A DNA stretch of 64,000 bases, from NCBI GenBank assembly GCA_024710355.1, contig JANJUX010000056.1:1-64000 (forward strand). The letters run 5' to 3'. The DNA comes from Candidatus Rifleibacteriota bacterium. GTDB taxonomy: Bacteria; Muiribacteriota; Ozemobacteria; Ozemobacterales; Ozemobacteraceae. Position 1 is the first letter of the stretch; each line of letters begins with the position of its first letter. The notes beneath the pieces were generated by a model. It was not told the origin of the DNA, searched no databases, and saw only the letters and a list, made by a program, of their open reading frames with translations. The position numbers and the translations under genes are program-made. Positions 1 through 9,900 of the stretch are shown here, in pieces.

Positions 1-1089
1 GTTGAGCTGGCGTTCGATGACGCGGCGGCGGGCGGTTGAAATGCCCTCCTCTCTGAATGACAGGGCTTTATGCGTCACCAGATCACCGGCAGAGAAAAGC
101 AGCACGCATTCGGCCGGCTCACCGTCGCGGCCAGCGCGGCCTGATTCTTGCTGGTAGTGCTCGATCGACTTCGGGGTATTGGCGTGAATCACGTAGCGCA
201 CGTTCGATCGATCGATGCCCATGCCGAAAGCGATGGTGGCGACGATTACATCGAGGCGCTCGTGCACGAAATCATCCTGGGCTTTGGCGCGCAGACTGGC
301 GCTCAACCCGGCATGGTAAGGCGCACAGGTGACGCCGGCACGCGACAGACCCTTGACCAGACGCTCGACTTCCTTGCGGGTCTGGGCATAGACGATGCCA
401 CCTTCGCCCTTGTGGCGGCGGATAAAATCGAGCACCTGCCCACCCTGGTCGTAACGCGGGTAAGAGCGGTAAGTCAGGTTCGGCCGGTCTGGGTGTCCGA
501 TCAGGCAGGTCGGGCTGCGCAGGCCAAGTTGAGCGCGAATGTCTTCCTGGACGTGCGGGGTAGCGGTTGCGGTCAACGCAATACGCGGTATGCCGGCAAA
601 TTCGGCGAAAAGCGGCCCCAGCTGCCGGTATTCTGGCCTGAATTCATGGCCCCAGTGCGACACGCAGTGTGCCTCGTCGACCGCGAACAGGCCAAGGCGA
701 GGCTTTACCAGATCGAGCACGCCGCCGGTAACCAGCCGCTCAGGGCTGACATAAAGCAGGTCGAGGCTGCCGTCATGCAGTTGCGCAAAAACGCGGCGGC
801 GATCTTTTTCGGGGCTTTGCGAATGCAGGGCCCCGGCCCGCAGACCGGTTTCGTTGGCGGCTGAAACCTGGTCGTCCATCAAAGCGATCAATGGTGAAAC
901 CACAAGCACCAGGCCAACCCCACAGGCGGCCGGCAACTGATAACAAAGGCTCTTGCCGCCGCCGGTCGGCATAACTACAAGCGCATCGCGGCCATTCAGA
1001 ACCGCTTCGACCGCTTCGCGCTGCAACGGCCTGAAGACCTTGTAACCCCAGAATTTTTCGAGGGCCTGCTGTGGTTTGAGTTTTTCCAT
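1..1089 (-). CDS. recQ: ATP-dependent DNA helicase RecQ (C-terminus off the left edge)
   Basis: RecQ is a 3'-5' superfamily 2 DNA helicase of recombination and fork repair. The 363 visible residues cover the two helicase lobes. They include Walker A MPTGGGKSLCYQLP at 40-53, DEAH at 138-141, the ALTATAT motif III near 171-177, and motif VI QESGRAGRDG at 314-323. The frame is open to base 1, so the zinc-binding/RQC and HRDC parts lie outside. The start at 1089 gives the usual N-terminus (FRPLQ at 19-23). No Shine-Dalgarno sequence precedes this ATG. Instead a good extended -10 ends 6 nt before it, so the mRNA may be leaderless. The neighbour at 1292-3091 lies on the same strand but is separated by a terminator, so recQ is probably its own unit. 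Family assignment is very secure. Confidence 0.97.
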   Translation of the reverse strand, partial: MEKLKPQQALEKFWGYKVFRPLQREAVEAVLNGRDALVVMPTGGGKSLCYQLPAACGVGLVLVVSPLIALMDDQVSAANETGLRAGALHSQSPEKDRRRVFAQLHDGSLDLLYVSPERLVTGGVLDLVKPRLGLFAVDEAHCVSHWGHEFRPEYRQLGPLFAEFAGIPRIALTATATPHVQEDIRAQLGLRSPTCLIGHPDRPNLTYRSYPRYDQGGQVLDFIRRHKGEGGIVYAQTRKEVERLVKGLSRAGVTCAPYHAGLSASLRAKAQDDFVHERLDVIVATIAFGMGIDRSNVRYVIHANTPKSIEHYQQESGRAGRDGEPAECVLLFSAGDLVTHKALSFREEGISTARRRVIERQLN

Positions 1090-1095
1090 GCAGTA

Positions 1096-1124
1096 TTTAT
1101 AGCAGCTTCAGCGACGCGCGGCAA
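1096..1124 (-). promoter_or_regulatory. Predicted sigma-70-type promoter of recQ, leaderless arrangement
   Basis: On the minus strand TTGCCG (1124-1119) is followed by a 17-nt spacer and TATAAA (1101-1096), with TGC directly before it (extended -10). Only six bases separate the -10 from the ATG at 1089, so the A of ATG would be the first transcribed base. This is an in-silico call from consensus match only. Confidence 0.5.
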
Positions 1125-1235
1125 GCCATGCAGTTCAAGTGTGCTGATCAAAGCTCCTTCTGCCAGGCCCTGTAAAGCGCGTCATTCTGACTACATGGCA
1201 CCATGCTGCTCTGGCGAATAAATGCAGATCGGCAT

Positions 1236-1274
1236 AAAAAAACCGGCCGGGCGCAGATTTTTGCTCCCAGCCGG
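1236..1274 (-). terminator. Rho-independent terminator of the metallopeptidase gene
   Basis: On the minus strand CCGGCTGGGAGC pairs imperfectly with GCGCCCGGCCGG around a short AT-rich loop, and is followed directly by a run of seven T. It lies about 18 nt after the stop codon at 1292 and separates that gene from recQ. Confidence 0.75.
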
Positions 1275-1291
1275 CGGCAGTAACAAAATTT

Positions 1292-3091
1292 TCAGTGATG
1301 CAGATGATTGAAATTCTGAACTTCGGCGCAGAAGGCTTTAAGTTCAGCAAAGTCTTCAGAGCCTGTCTGCAGGATTTCGAAAAGCTTTTTCTCACGGCCG
1401 TTGTCTGCAAGTTCGGCCTTCAGTGCCGCTTTGAGTTCGGCTTCGACGGCAGTAAAAGCAGCGTGGGTTTCTTCGTAAGCAGCGGCGCTCTGCAGGTCGG
1501 CTTTAAGGGCAACATAATTATCGAGCAGAGCGGCGGCGTTGGCGACAACGGTCGGAGCGGCGGCAGCTGGTGCCGGGTGGCTGGCAGTAACTTCGATGTC
1601 GATGCGATAAGTGGCTTTGCCCGACCAGGAAAGCATCGAGTCGGGCAGATCGGCGGGCCCTTTTCCCATGATTACGAGATAAAGCATGTCTGAACCGGCC
1701 GGAACCTTCGCGGTAATGTCACCCATCTGGGTTTTAACCGGTGGCGGAGGCGGGTAATAATCGTCGCCCTGGCCGGGCAGCATGACGCGTGCGGTGTGCG
1801 CCGGACGGTTCGGAGTGGTCGACTTGATATTATCGATGTAGCTGATCTGACACACTTTGGCTTCGCTCTCGTTGAAGAAGACCAGCGCGACGCTGAACGC
1901 GTTGGGGAGACTGTTGAGATCGCCGGCAAAGCCGACCTTGATCTCTGCTGCGCCGCTCTGAATGGCGACCTTAACCAGGTCGGCGCCCCAGATACTGACG
2001 TTGTTGCGATACGTGGTTGGCAGGCGGTCGATGAAAGTGGTGGCCGGCAGCTGAAAACCGGCAAGATCTTCGCCAAATGAGAGAAGCGCCGGCTTTACGT
2101 CTTTGCGATTGATAAAACTGCTGATGCAGAAGTTGTTGAACAAAGCTTCAAAAGTGGTGCCACGGGCTTTAAAGAGTTTGTCGTAGCTGGCCATACCCTG
2201 ATCCTGGTCTGCAACCAGCTCGCGAAAGAATTTAACTCTTTCGCCGGCGTCGGAGCAGAATTTATTCATTACATAGTAGCTCCACAGGTAAACCTGGCCG
2301 TAGTTGGCGACCTGCTGCCAGGGAGCCCAGGCAAGCAGACTGTTATCGGGGGTTTTCTGCCAGGCACTGATCTGGCGAGGGTGCCCATAGCCACACAGCC
2401 AGGGGGCCATCTGCGAACAGCCTTCGTTGAGCCAGTCGTATTCTTTCTGATCATGAAAAAAGTGAATCAGATGCTGCAGCTCATGGGCGATGGTGGCATA
2501 AAATTCTTTGCTGGTGATATCTGAGGGGTTGATGTCGGCGTAGAGCATTTCGCGGCAGTTGCTCTGCAGATCAGAACCAGCCGGGATTTCGGCCGGAAGA
2601 TAGCAGTCGGCGCGGTTAAAATAGCCGCTGGTGTAAACGCCGGAAGTTTCGGCATCGTCTCTGATATCCATCAGCAGGACGGTGAGACGGCTGTCGCCGT
2701 CGATGCCGGGGCGGGCTTCGTTGCCGAAGTATTTTGCCGTGGTCGGGTAAATTACGCTGTCGAATTCTTTGATCAGGCCGTCAAGAATCGTTTCTTCGAC
2801 GGTCTGACCTTCTTCGAGATACAGGCAGATATGCTCACCGGCTTTAACAAGGCGGGCCGGGGTTTCTTCCCATTTTTTGGCAGCAAAATTGAAGGTTTTG
2901 AAGTTATGCAGATCGCCGAGCTGAAAATTATTGCGGACACGTCTGACCTGGCCCTGTCGCAGTGCCGGCAGATTGCGACCCATCGAATCAAGGAGATGGG
3001 TGCCGGTAAGAGTCGGCTCAGATGCCGAAGCACCTGAAAAAATGCCGGCAACGAGAAAAATCGCAATAATCAGCTGGTTAATTTTCTGCAT
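1292..3091 (-). CDS. Secreted zinc metallopeptidase, M30 (hyicolysin)-like
   Basis: This is a 599-residue exported protein. Residues 1-23 form a signal peptide with a hydrophobic core and an A-S-A-type cleavage region. The zinc site is visible as HELQH at 203-207, followed by NEG at 222-224. E223 is a plausible third ligand, giving the HExxH...WLNEG arrangement known from peptidase family M30 and related gluzincins. The C-terminal third is Ala/Lys/Glu-rich and helical (about 510-599) after a Pro-rich stretch (PPPPP near 450). GGAGG sits six bases before the ATG. It is flanked by a terminator on one side and a 333-bp gap on the other, so it is probably monocistronic. The peptidase assignment rests on the motif, and the substrate is unknown. 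Confidence 0.75.
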   Translation of the reverse strand: MQKINQLIIAIFLVAGIFSGASASEPTLTGTHLLDSMGRNLPALRQGQVRRVRNNFQLGDLHNFKTFNFAAKKWEETPARLVKAGEHICLYLEEGQTVEETILDGLIKEFDSVIYPTTAKYFGNEARPGIDGDSRLTVLLMDIRDDAETSGVYTSGYFNRADCYLPAEIPAGSDLQSNCREMLYADINPSDITSKEFYATIAHELQHLIHFFHDQKEYDWLNEGCSQMAPWLCGYGHPRQISAWQKTPDNSLLAWAPWQQVANYGQVYLWSYYVMNKFCSDAGERVKFFRELVADQDQGMASYDKLFKARGTTFEALFNNFCISSFINRKDVKPALLSFGEDLAGFQLPATTFIDRLPTTYRNNVSIWGADLVKVAIQSGAAEIKVGFAGDLNSLPNAFSVALVFFNESEAKVCQISYIDNIKSTTPNRPAHTARVMLPGQGDDYYPPPPPVKTQMGDITAKVPAGSDMLYLVIMGKGPADLPDSMLSWSGKATYRIDIEVTASHPAPAAAAPTVVANAAALLDNYVALKADLQSAAAYEETHAAFTAVEAELKAALKAELADNGREKKLFEILQTGSEDFAELKAFCAEVQNFNHLHH

Positions 3092-3424
3092 GTTACCTCC
3101 GGGTGAGGTGGATTAAGCAAGTTTTGTACCAAAGCGAATATCGGGAAAAGCACAGATCAGAAGCGATTATTGCGGCATACGGGCAGAAATGCTGCCAGTT
3201 TTTTATCGCCTCCAGTAAAAATCCGGCAGGCTGAAAACCACCTGCTTGCCTGAAGTTGTGTCTTAGCAGTTCATTTTTGGCATCAAAAAGACAGTTCTAA
3301 GAGAAAAAACGGCACTTTTTAAGCAGATTTTTTCTTTGTTGATCAGCTTTTTCGCTGGTCCGACCCCAAAACAAAAAACAGAAAAGTCTGCTATAATTTA
3401 TAGCCGCCGTGAAAGGAAAGAGTT
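3092..3424. other. Divergent intergenic region, 333 bp
   Basis: This gap lies between the divergent metallopeptidase and radical SAM genes. It carries the minus-strand ribosome site near 3096-3100 and, at its right end, the extended -10 of the radical SAM gene. The AT-rich part around 3300-3400 is consistent with promoters. I see no RNA gene, repeat or further coding sequence. Confidence 0.5.
3389..3397 (+). promoter_or_regulatory. Extended -10 promoter element of the radical SAM operon
   Basis: TGCTATAAT is a perfect extended -10. The position 17 nt upstream (AAACAA) is a poor -35, which is usual when the TGN element is present. The start codon follows 27 nt after the hexamer, with AAGGAAAG as ribosome site. 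Confidence 0.55.
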
Positions 3425-4816
3425 ATGAACACACGCAGAAAACTGAACATCGCCCTTATTTCGCCAAGAACCGGTTTGTATCGCCACGGAACAGGTGTTT
3501 TCCCTCTTTCCCTGCGCTATGCGCCGCTCAACATGGTAACGCTGGCCGCCCTCATACCTGACGATCTGAGGGGCGAAATCACCGTTTATGATGAAAGCGT
3601 TGAATCCGTCGACCCGGCGAAAATCAAAGCCGACATCGTCGGCCTGACCGGGATCACCGGGGTTTCGATGCGGTCTTACGCTTATGCTGAATATTTTCGC
3701 CGGCAGGGTATCACCACAGTAATGGGCGGCCCGCATGCCACCCTGATGCCCGAAGAAGCCGCGCAGCATGTCGATGCGGTCGTCATCGGTCACGGCTACG
3801 AAACCTGGCCGCGGCTTCTCAACGATTTCTGCGAAGGAAAAATGCAGAAATTCTATTACCCGCCCGCAAAAATAGACTGGTCACTGCTGCCCGACCCGCG
3901 CCGCGACTTTTTCTCCAAAAAGCGCTTTATCACCACGAACAGCACTCAGGCAGTCTTTGGCTGCCCGAATCTGTGTGAATTCTGTGTCACGCCGATCATC
4001 TGCAAGGGCAACTACGAACGACGCCCGATCGAAGATGTCTTTGCCGAAGTTTCACGCATGCCGGGCCGCTATGTCACCTTTCTCGACCCGAGCCCGGTCG
4101 AAAATACCGAATATGCGACCGCCCTGTATCGATCACTGATTCCGCTCAAAAAACGCTGGGGCGGTCTGGCCACGACCAGAATCGTCGATCAGCCCGAACT
4201 CCTTGACGCAATGGAAGCGAGCGGCTGTTTCGGCCTTTTGATCGGATTTGAGTCTCTCTCACCTGGCGGCAACAAAAGCATCAGCAAGGGCTTTAACGAT
4301 ACCAGTAAATATCTCAGGCTCGTAAAAGAACTGCATGCGCGCAACATCGCGGTAATGGGCTGTTTCGTTCACGGCCTCGACAGCGACAAATCCGATTGTT
4401 TCAAATATACGCTCGACTTCATTCACGAAGCTAAAGTCGACCTGCCGCGGTTCACCGTCTGCACCCCCTTCCCCGGCACACCGTTTTTCAACCGCCTCAA
4501 AAAAGAGGGCCGCATTCTCACCGAAAACTGGACTCTTTACGACGCACAGCATGTGGTTTTTCAGCCGAAGCACATGTCGGTCGAAGAACTTCAGGAAGGG
4601 CACATCGACTGTTGGCACAGCGCCTACAACATTTCGAGTATGTTCAGGCGCCTGGCCGGTTCGCGAACCTTTCTCGAATACACGATTCTGGCCAATATCG
4701 GTTATCGCCTCTACTGCCGCGGACACCGGCGTTTCCCGCGCGGACGCATGGCAAACGACTGGAAACTGAACTGCACAACTGCCGAAGACATCGCCAGAAT
4801 CGAACCGACCTATTGA
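3425..4816 (+). CDS. Cobalamin-binding-domain radical SAM protein
   Basis: This 463-residue protein has an N-terminal Rossmann-like B12-binding-type domain (about 1-140, with MGGPHATLMP near 100-109). The radical SAM barrel follows. The cluster-binding cysteines are C180, C184 and C187 in CPNLCEFC, i.e. CX3CX2C. This architecture belongs to the large BchE/HpnP-like class, whose members catalyse methylations, cyclisations and other radical reactions. The canonical B12 DxHxxG motif is not evident, so cobalamin use is uncertain. The C-terminal region beyond residue 360 (Trp/His/Arg-rich) may define the substrate. An SDR gene follows after 23 bp and probably shares the transcript, which hints at a lipid or isoprenoid-like substrate. 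That last point is inference only. Confidence 0.85.
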   Translation: MNTRRKLNIALISPRTGLYRHGTGVFPLSLRYAPLNMVTLAALIPDDLRGEITVYDESVESVDPAKIKADIVGLTGITGVSMRSYAYAEYFRRQGITTVMGGPHATLMPEEAAQHVDAVVIGHGYETWPRLLNDFCEGKMQKFYYPPAKIDWSLLPDPRRDFFSKKRFITTNSTQAVFGCPNLCEFCVTPIICKGNYERRPIEDVFAEVSRMPGRYVTFLDPSPVENTEYATALYRSLIPLKKRWGGLATTRIVDQPELLDAMEASGCFGLLIGFESLSPGGNKSISKGFNDTSKYLRLVKELHARNIAVMGCFVHGLDSDKSDCFKYTLDFIHEAKVDLPRFTVCTPFPGTPFFNRLKKEGRILTENWTLYDAQHVVFQPKHMSVEELQEGHIDCWHSAYNISSMFRRLAGSRTFLEYTILANIGYRLYCRGHRRFPRGRMANDWKLNCTTAEDIARIEPTY

Positions 4817-4839
4817 TCCTCTGAGGAGATGCGAGCAAA

Positions 4840-5568
4840 ATGACTGTTGCAGAAAAGAATGCCATAATAATTGGTGCAACTTCGGGTATCGGCAAGGCTC
4901 TGGCTGAGCTGCTGATCGGCAATGGCTACCGGGTCGGGATTACCGGCCGCAGAAGTGAGCTTCTCGATGAATTCGCTCAAAAACATGGCGGTAATGCCGT
5001 CTGTCAGCTCATGGATGTCGATGCCCCGGAAAAGGCCCGCGATGGCCTGACCGGGCTGATCGAAAAGCTTGGCAGTGTCGAATTGATAATCCTCAGCGCC
5101 GGCACCGGATTTCCGAACACAGAACTTGCCTGGGAACCGGAAGCTGCGACCATCGCCACCAACGTCACCGGCTTTGCCGCACTGGCGACCGCCGCGATGA
5201 ACTATTTTTTACAACGCGGCAGCGGGCATCTGGTCGGCATTTCATCGATCGCGGCACTGCGTGGCAACTCTGATGCTCCTGCCTACAACGCTTCGAAGGC
5301 CTTTGTCAGTAACTATCTTGAAGGATTGCGCATCAAGGCGGTCAAATCGCGGAAGCCAGTTTTCGTTACCGACATCCTGCCAGGCTTCGTCGAAACCCGC
5401 ATGGCTCAGGGCGAGGGGCTTTTCTGGGTAGCAAAGCCCGAAAAGGCCGCCGAACAGATTCTGGCCGCCATCAGAGCCAAAAAGCGCCGCGCCTTTATCA
5501 CCCGCCGCTGGCGCCTTATCGCGTTTCTGATGCGCTTCATGCCCGATTTCCTCATCGAAAAAATCTGA
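4840..5568 (+). CDS. Short-chain dehydrogenase/reductase (SDR) family oxidoreductase
   Basis: This is a 242-residue classical SDR. The nucleotide-binding motif GATSGIG is at 12-18, an NVTG motif at 108-111, the catalytic Ser in GISSIA near 134-137, and YNASK (Y149, K153) completes the active site. A basic pair after beta-2 (GRR, 36-38) favours NADP(H) over NAD(H). The gene has a GAGGAG ribosome site and sits 23 bp behind the radical SAM gene, so the two are likely co-transcribed and act in one pathway. The C-terminus (WRLIAFLMRFMP) is amphipathic and may touch the membrane. The substrate cannot be read from the sequence. Confidence 0.88.
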   Translation: MTVAEKNAIIIGATSGIGKALAELLIGNGYRVGITGRRSELLDEFAQKHGGNAVCQLMDVDAPEKARDGLTGLIEKLGSVELIILSAGTGFPNTELAWEPEAATIATNVTGFAALATAAMNYFLQRGSGHLVGISSIAALRGNSDAPAYNASKAFVSNYLEGLRIKAVKSRKPVFVTDILPGFVETRMAQGEGLFWVAKPEKAAEQILAAIRAKKRRAFITRRWRLIAFLMRFMPDFLIEKI

Positions 5569-5665
5569 GCCCCGGTTTTTCAGGCTGATTTCCGGCAGAC
5601 TGGGCAGGAAATACGGTCAACAGCTTTATCGCTCAACAAGAGGATCACGACCGGACTGCCCGGTG

Positions 5666-5688
5666 CTTCTGCTCTGCAGAAGGCTTTT
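5666..5688 (+). terminator. Terminator-like hairpin after the SDR gene
   Basis: CTTCTGC and GCAGAAG form a perfect 7-bp stem around TCT, followed by GCTTTT. The T-tract is short, so termination may be partial. It lies about 100 bp after the SDR stop and before the kinase gene at 5755. Confidence 0.45.
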
Positions 5689-5754
5689 ACTAAATAAGAA
5701 TTCATGATAAAATTCCTGATACTTTGCTCCAAATTTTAAATTCAGGATTTGTCG

Positions 5755-6903
5755 ATGCCAGAAGCGCCCGCGATTCCAACGATCATGATCGTTGACGACA
5801 CTCCAGACAACCTCCAGCTTTTGCGAGGGATGTTCGACCCGAATACCTACCGCGTGGTCGCTTTTCCGTCAGGCAAACATGCCATAGCCGCTGCTCTGAA
5901 AAACCCGCCGGATATCATTCTCCTGGACATCAACATGCCCGAAATGAATGGGTTTGAAGTGTGCGAAAGGCTTAAAGCCGACAAGCTGCTGCGCGATATT
6001 CCGATAATTTTCGTCAGTGCGCTTTCAGAAACAAAAGAAAAGGTCCGTGCCTTCACTATTGGCGGCGTTGATTACATCACCAAGCCATTTCAGATAGAAG
6101 AGGTTCTGGCGCGTGTCAGAACCCATCTCGATCTCTGCCATACCAGACGTGAGCTTAAACTGCAGAATGAGATACTGCACGAAAACCTGCGACTTCGCGA
6201 GCTGGTCGACCAGATATCCAAGCACGACATGAAAAGCCCCCTGACAGTTTTTCTCAATATCCCTGAGATGCTTATGGCAGACGAAAATCTTTCGGCAGAC
6301 CAGAGAGAGCTTCTCCAGCTCCTTTCAGATTCTGGCCAACGCATGTTTCAAATAATCCGCCGGTCACTTGATCTGATAAAAATTGAAAAAGGAACCTACG
6401 TATTTAAACCGGCCCAGATCGATGTTTTTGCAGTGGCAAATAAAATATTTGCTGAGCAGGCAGGCCTGATGACCAGAAAAAAACTTCAAAAAAAGCTGTT
6501 TCTGGATAACAACCCGGCTTCAGAAGCCGGCACGTTCTCCGTTATGGGTGAAGAATTCCTTATCTATTCAATTCTTTCCAACCTGATTAAAAATGCGGTT
6601 GAAGCTTCGCCTGAGGGCAGCACCGTTTCTCTCAGCCTGACTTCGCAGCCGATAATTTCTGTTTCCATTCATAACTCCGGAACAATCCCACCGTCGATCA
6701 GAGATCGATTTTTCGACCGTTACGTGACCAGCGGCAAAGAAAATGGCACCGGCCTGGGTGCATACTCGGCACGCCTTATGGCAAGGGCTATGGGCGGCGA
6801 TCTCTCATTTATCACCGATGACACCGAGGGCACTACCCTCACCCTTTCTTTCCAGGTCAGCCCGAATTCAGACGCCCAGCCATCCCAGAAAGGCTCCCAA
6901 TGA
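5755..6903 (+). CDS. Response-regulator/histidine-kinase protein (REC-HisKA-HATPase), soluble
   Basis: This is a 382-residue cytosolic signalling protein. The receiver domain fills residues 8-125, with acidic pair D14/D15, phospho-acceptor D58 in LLDINMP and K110 in ITKPF. A short helical linker leads to the H-box (SKHDMKSPL, H157) and then an HATPase_c domain with N-box NLIKNAVEA and G-box GTGLGAYSA. A TTG six bases upstream (5749) would leave only one base after AGGA (5744-5747), so the ATG at 5755 is the better start. The stop overlaps a mini-ORF and precedes the large hybrid kinase. A receiver placed in front of the kinase suggests that phospho-input from the neighbour controls this kinase. 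No DNA-binding output lies nearby. Confidence 0.9.
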   Translation: MPEAPAIPTIMIVDDTPDNLQLLRGMFDPNTYRVVAFPSGKHAIAAALKNPPDIILLDINMPEMNGFEVCERLKADKLLRDIPIIFVSALSETKEKVRAFTIGGVDYITKPFQIEEVLARVRTHLDLCHTRRELKLQNEILHENLRLRELVDQISKHDMKSPLTVFLNIPEMLMADENLSADQRELLQLLSDSGQRMFQIIRRSLDLIKIEKGTYVFKPAQIDVFAVANKIFAEQAGLMTRKKLQKKLFLDNNPASEAGTFSVMGEEFLIYSILSNLIKNAVEASPEGSTVSLSLTSQPIISVSIHNSGTIPPSIRDRFFDRYVTSGKENGTGLGAYSARLMARAMGGDLSFITDDTEGTTLTLSFQVSPNSDAQPSQKGSQ

Positions 6904-6959
6904 AAAACTATTTTCAACACGGCAAAGCAGTCGCCGTCATATCGGTGACTGTCCTCTGA
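6900..6959 (+). CDS. 19-codon mini-ORF bridging the two kinase genes
   Basis: The ATG at 6900 overlaps the stop of the upstream kinase gene (ATGA). The TGA at 6957-6959 overlaps the ATG of the downstream kinase (TGATG). AGAAAGG lies seven bases before its start. The hybrid kinase itself has no clear ribosome site, so this short frame looks like a coupling leader. The peptide begins MKNYFQ and resembles nothing I know. Translation is inferred from the two overlaps only. Confidence 0.4.
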   Translation: MKNYFQHGKAVAVISVTVL

Positions 6960-9900
6960 TGATGGAAGCTTTTTCCAATAACTCTCAGCCAAAGCAGACT
7001 GACAATGAAATTCTGAGCTTCAGAGAAAAGTCGACTGTTGGCTGGAGATTTCTGCCATATATCGTACTGGCAATACTGATTTCTCTCACCATTTTTGCCT
7101 GGAGACACAGCGAAGCCCTGATCGAGCGGCAGGAACGGCGGCGATTCGATGAATACGCCGAATCGATGCGGAGAGCAATCTGTGAGAGACTGATGCGATA
7201 TGAAATGATCCTGCATGGGGCCGCGAGCCTGTTTGCCAGCTCGTCAGAAGTCGAACCTGAAGACTGGCGGCAATTCTTTGCCTTTCACAGGGTATACACC
7301 GATTTTCCAGGGATCAGGGGTCTCGGCATAGCAAGAATCGTTCGACATAGCGACCTGGCCGGCGAACCAGAAGGCTTCTCGATTTCTCCTCTCGGAGAAA
7401 GGGAGATATACTGCCCGATCGTTTTTGCAGAGCCTCACAGTAAGGCCAATGCGCTCATCGGCTTCGACCTCCTTTCTGACCCCGTTCGGCGCGCAGCTCT
7501 TGAGGCTGCGGCAAAAACCGGTAAAACAACCGCTTCAGGCAAATTCGCCCTCGCCCTTTCCACTGCCAAAGAAGCGAGCCACGGCTTTCTCATGTGTTTT
7601 CCGATCTACCACAAACATCGAGCAGACGCGCCGGCTGACGAAAAAGAAAAAGCGCCGTTATGGGGTTATGTGGTTTCTGCCTTTCACCTCCCCGATCTCA
7701 TAAAGGGGCTTTTTTCGACCTCTGATAACATGCTTGAATTCTCGATTTATGACGGACATGAAATTTCTCCGGCAAACCTGATGTTCGACAGTCACGATTC
7801 ATCTTCTAACTGCTCCAACGCAATGTTCACAGGCCGAAAAACAATTGATCTTTACGGGCGAACGTGGACTATCGAATTCCATACCACGCCCCTCTTCCGC
7901 GCTACCACCAGCCTCAAAACCCCGCGACTCATCCTCTTCGGAGGGATTGCCGCCAGCCTGATGATATTTTTCATTCTCAGAATGATGGCGGGCACAGGGG
8001 AACGGGCACTTTCACTGGCCAGACAAATGACTTTAGCTTTGCATGAAAGCGAGGAAAAATACCGCAACCTGAGTGATAATGTCCCGGTCGGAATCTCCGC
8101 AATTTCTCCCGATATGAAAGTGCTGCTGGTCAATCGGCAGCAGCGGCAATGGTTTCCTGACATCGATTATGATTCCAGACCCTTTTGCTACTCAGCTTTC
8201 AGTCACCACCAGGAAGCCCGGCCCTGTGCCAGCTGCCCGGTTGCCGAAGCCATTCTCGACGGCCAGACTCACATTGCAGAAAGATCATTCGAGACCCCCC
8301 AGGGGCTTCTTTTCTACCAGATTACCGCAATCCCGAAATTCGGCCCGGATGGCAAAGTGGAAATCATTTATGAAATGATGGAAGACATCACACTCCGCCG
8401 AAAAGCCGAAATCAGAGCGGTTGCAGAGCGTCAGCGTCTTTATCTGGTGCTCGAAACACTGCCCGCCTTCGTTGCTTTGATCGGTTCCGATCATTCTATT
8501 CCGTATGTAAACAACCTCTTTCGCGAACACTTCGGGGACCCTGCAGACAACCATTGCCACAAAGTATTCAATCGTCAGTGCGACAGTTGCAAAACTTCTG
8601 AGGTTTTTCGCACCGGAAAGCCCGAATTCTGGGAATGGACAAGCACAAACGGTCGCGTTTACCAGATTCTCGACTACCCGTTCACCGATTCAGACGGAAC
8701 TTCACTGGTTCTGGAAATGGGCCTGGATATTACCGATCAAAAACTGACCGAGCAGGAAAGAATAGCGCGGCAGGCTGCCGAAGCATCCAGTTATCAAAAA
8801 AGCCTTTTTCTTTCAAATATGAGTCACGAAATCCGTACGCCCATGAACGCTATTCTTGGTTTTGCCCAGATACTGGAGCGAGCCCCGAATCTGTCGCCGA
8901 AACAACGCCAGCAGCTTGAAAGCATCAATCGAAGCGGGCAACACCTGCTCGACCTGATTAACGACATACTCGACATGTCAAAAATCGAAGCCGGTATGAA
9001 CCTGCTAAAGCCGGGGGTATTCAACTTCCGTCGCCTTCTCGACGACCTTGAAATGATGTTTCGTTCAAGAGCAGAAGCAAAGACGCTCCAGTTCATTGTT
9101 GAGCGCGATGCAAACATTCCTGATCATGTAATGGCCGATGAAAGCAAAGTTCGCCAGGTCCTGATAAATCTGCTTGGCAACGCCATCAAGTTCACGGAGT
9201 CTGGTGGGGTTTCCATGCGGGTTAGAGCCACCACCCTGAACGACAGTCACAACAGGCTGCAGCTTACGGTCGAAGTTGAAGACAGCGGGCCGGGCATACC
9301 AGATAATGAATTGGAGAACATTTTTGCGCCCTTTAACCAGGGTGAGTCTGGAATAAAGGCGGGCGGCACTGGCTTGGGGTTACCCATCAGCCAGCGCCTT
9401 GCCGAAATGATGAACGGAAAAATTACCGTAAAAACCAGAGTCGGCCTTGGCACATGCTTTACGCTAAGCCTGCAGCTTGAAACAGCTGAAGCACCACCGC
9501 AGGAAAAAGTCTTCATATCACGCACCGTAATTGGTCTGAAACCAGGAACAGGGCCCATCAGAATTCTGGTAGTCGATGACCAGCAGGCTAACCGTGAACT
9601 TCTCTACGATCTTCTCCAGCCTATGGGCTTTGAAGTACGCCTGGCGGTGAATGGTGAAGAAGCCATTAAACACTTTGCCGAGTGGGCCCCCCATGCGATA
9701 CTCATGGATATGCGAATGCCGGTCCTGGATGGTTATGAGGCGACGCGACGCATAAGGGCAACAGATAAAGGCCGCGAACTCCCAATCATTGCTGTGACCG
9801 CAAGTGCCTTCAAGGACTCGGAAGATGAGGTCCTGGCCACAGGCGTCTCAAAATATCTCCGCAAGCCCTTTCGACCAGAAGAGCTCTGGACCGCACTTGG

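Noticed and set aside
148..864. Plus-strand open frame of 238 codons
   Set aside because: It lies antisense to recQ, whose helicase motifs are unmistakable on the other strand. The plus-strand product has no recognisable motif.
1672..3116. Several open frames on both strands inside the metallopeptidase gene
   Set aside because: They are shadows of the 599-residue frame, with Arg/Ser/Pro-rich products and no ribosome sites.
6743..6958. N-terminal extension of the hybrid kinase
   Set aside because: It overlaps the preceding kinase gene in another frame and encodes a Pro/Ser/Arg-rich sequence before the first transmembrane helix. The ATG at 6959 fits better.
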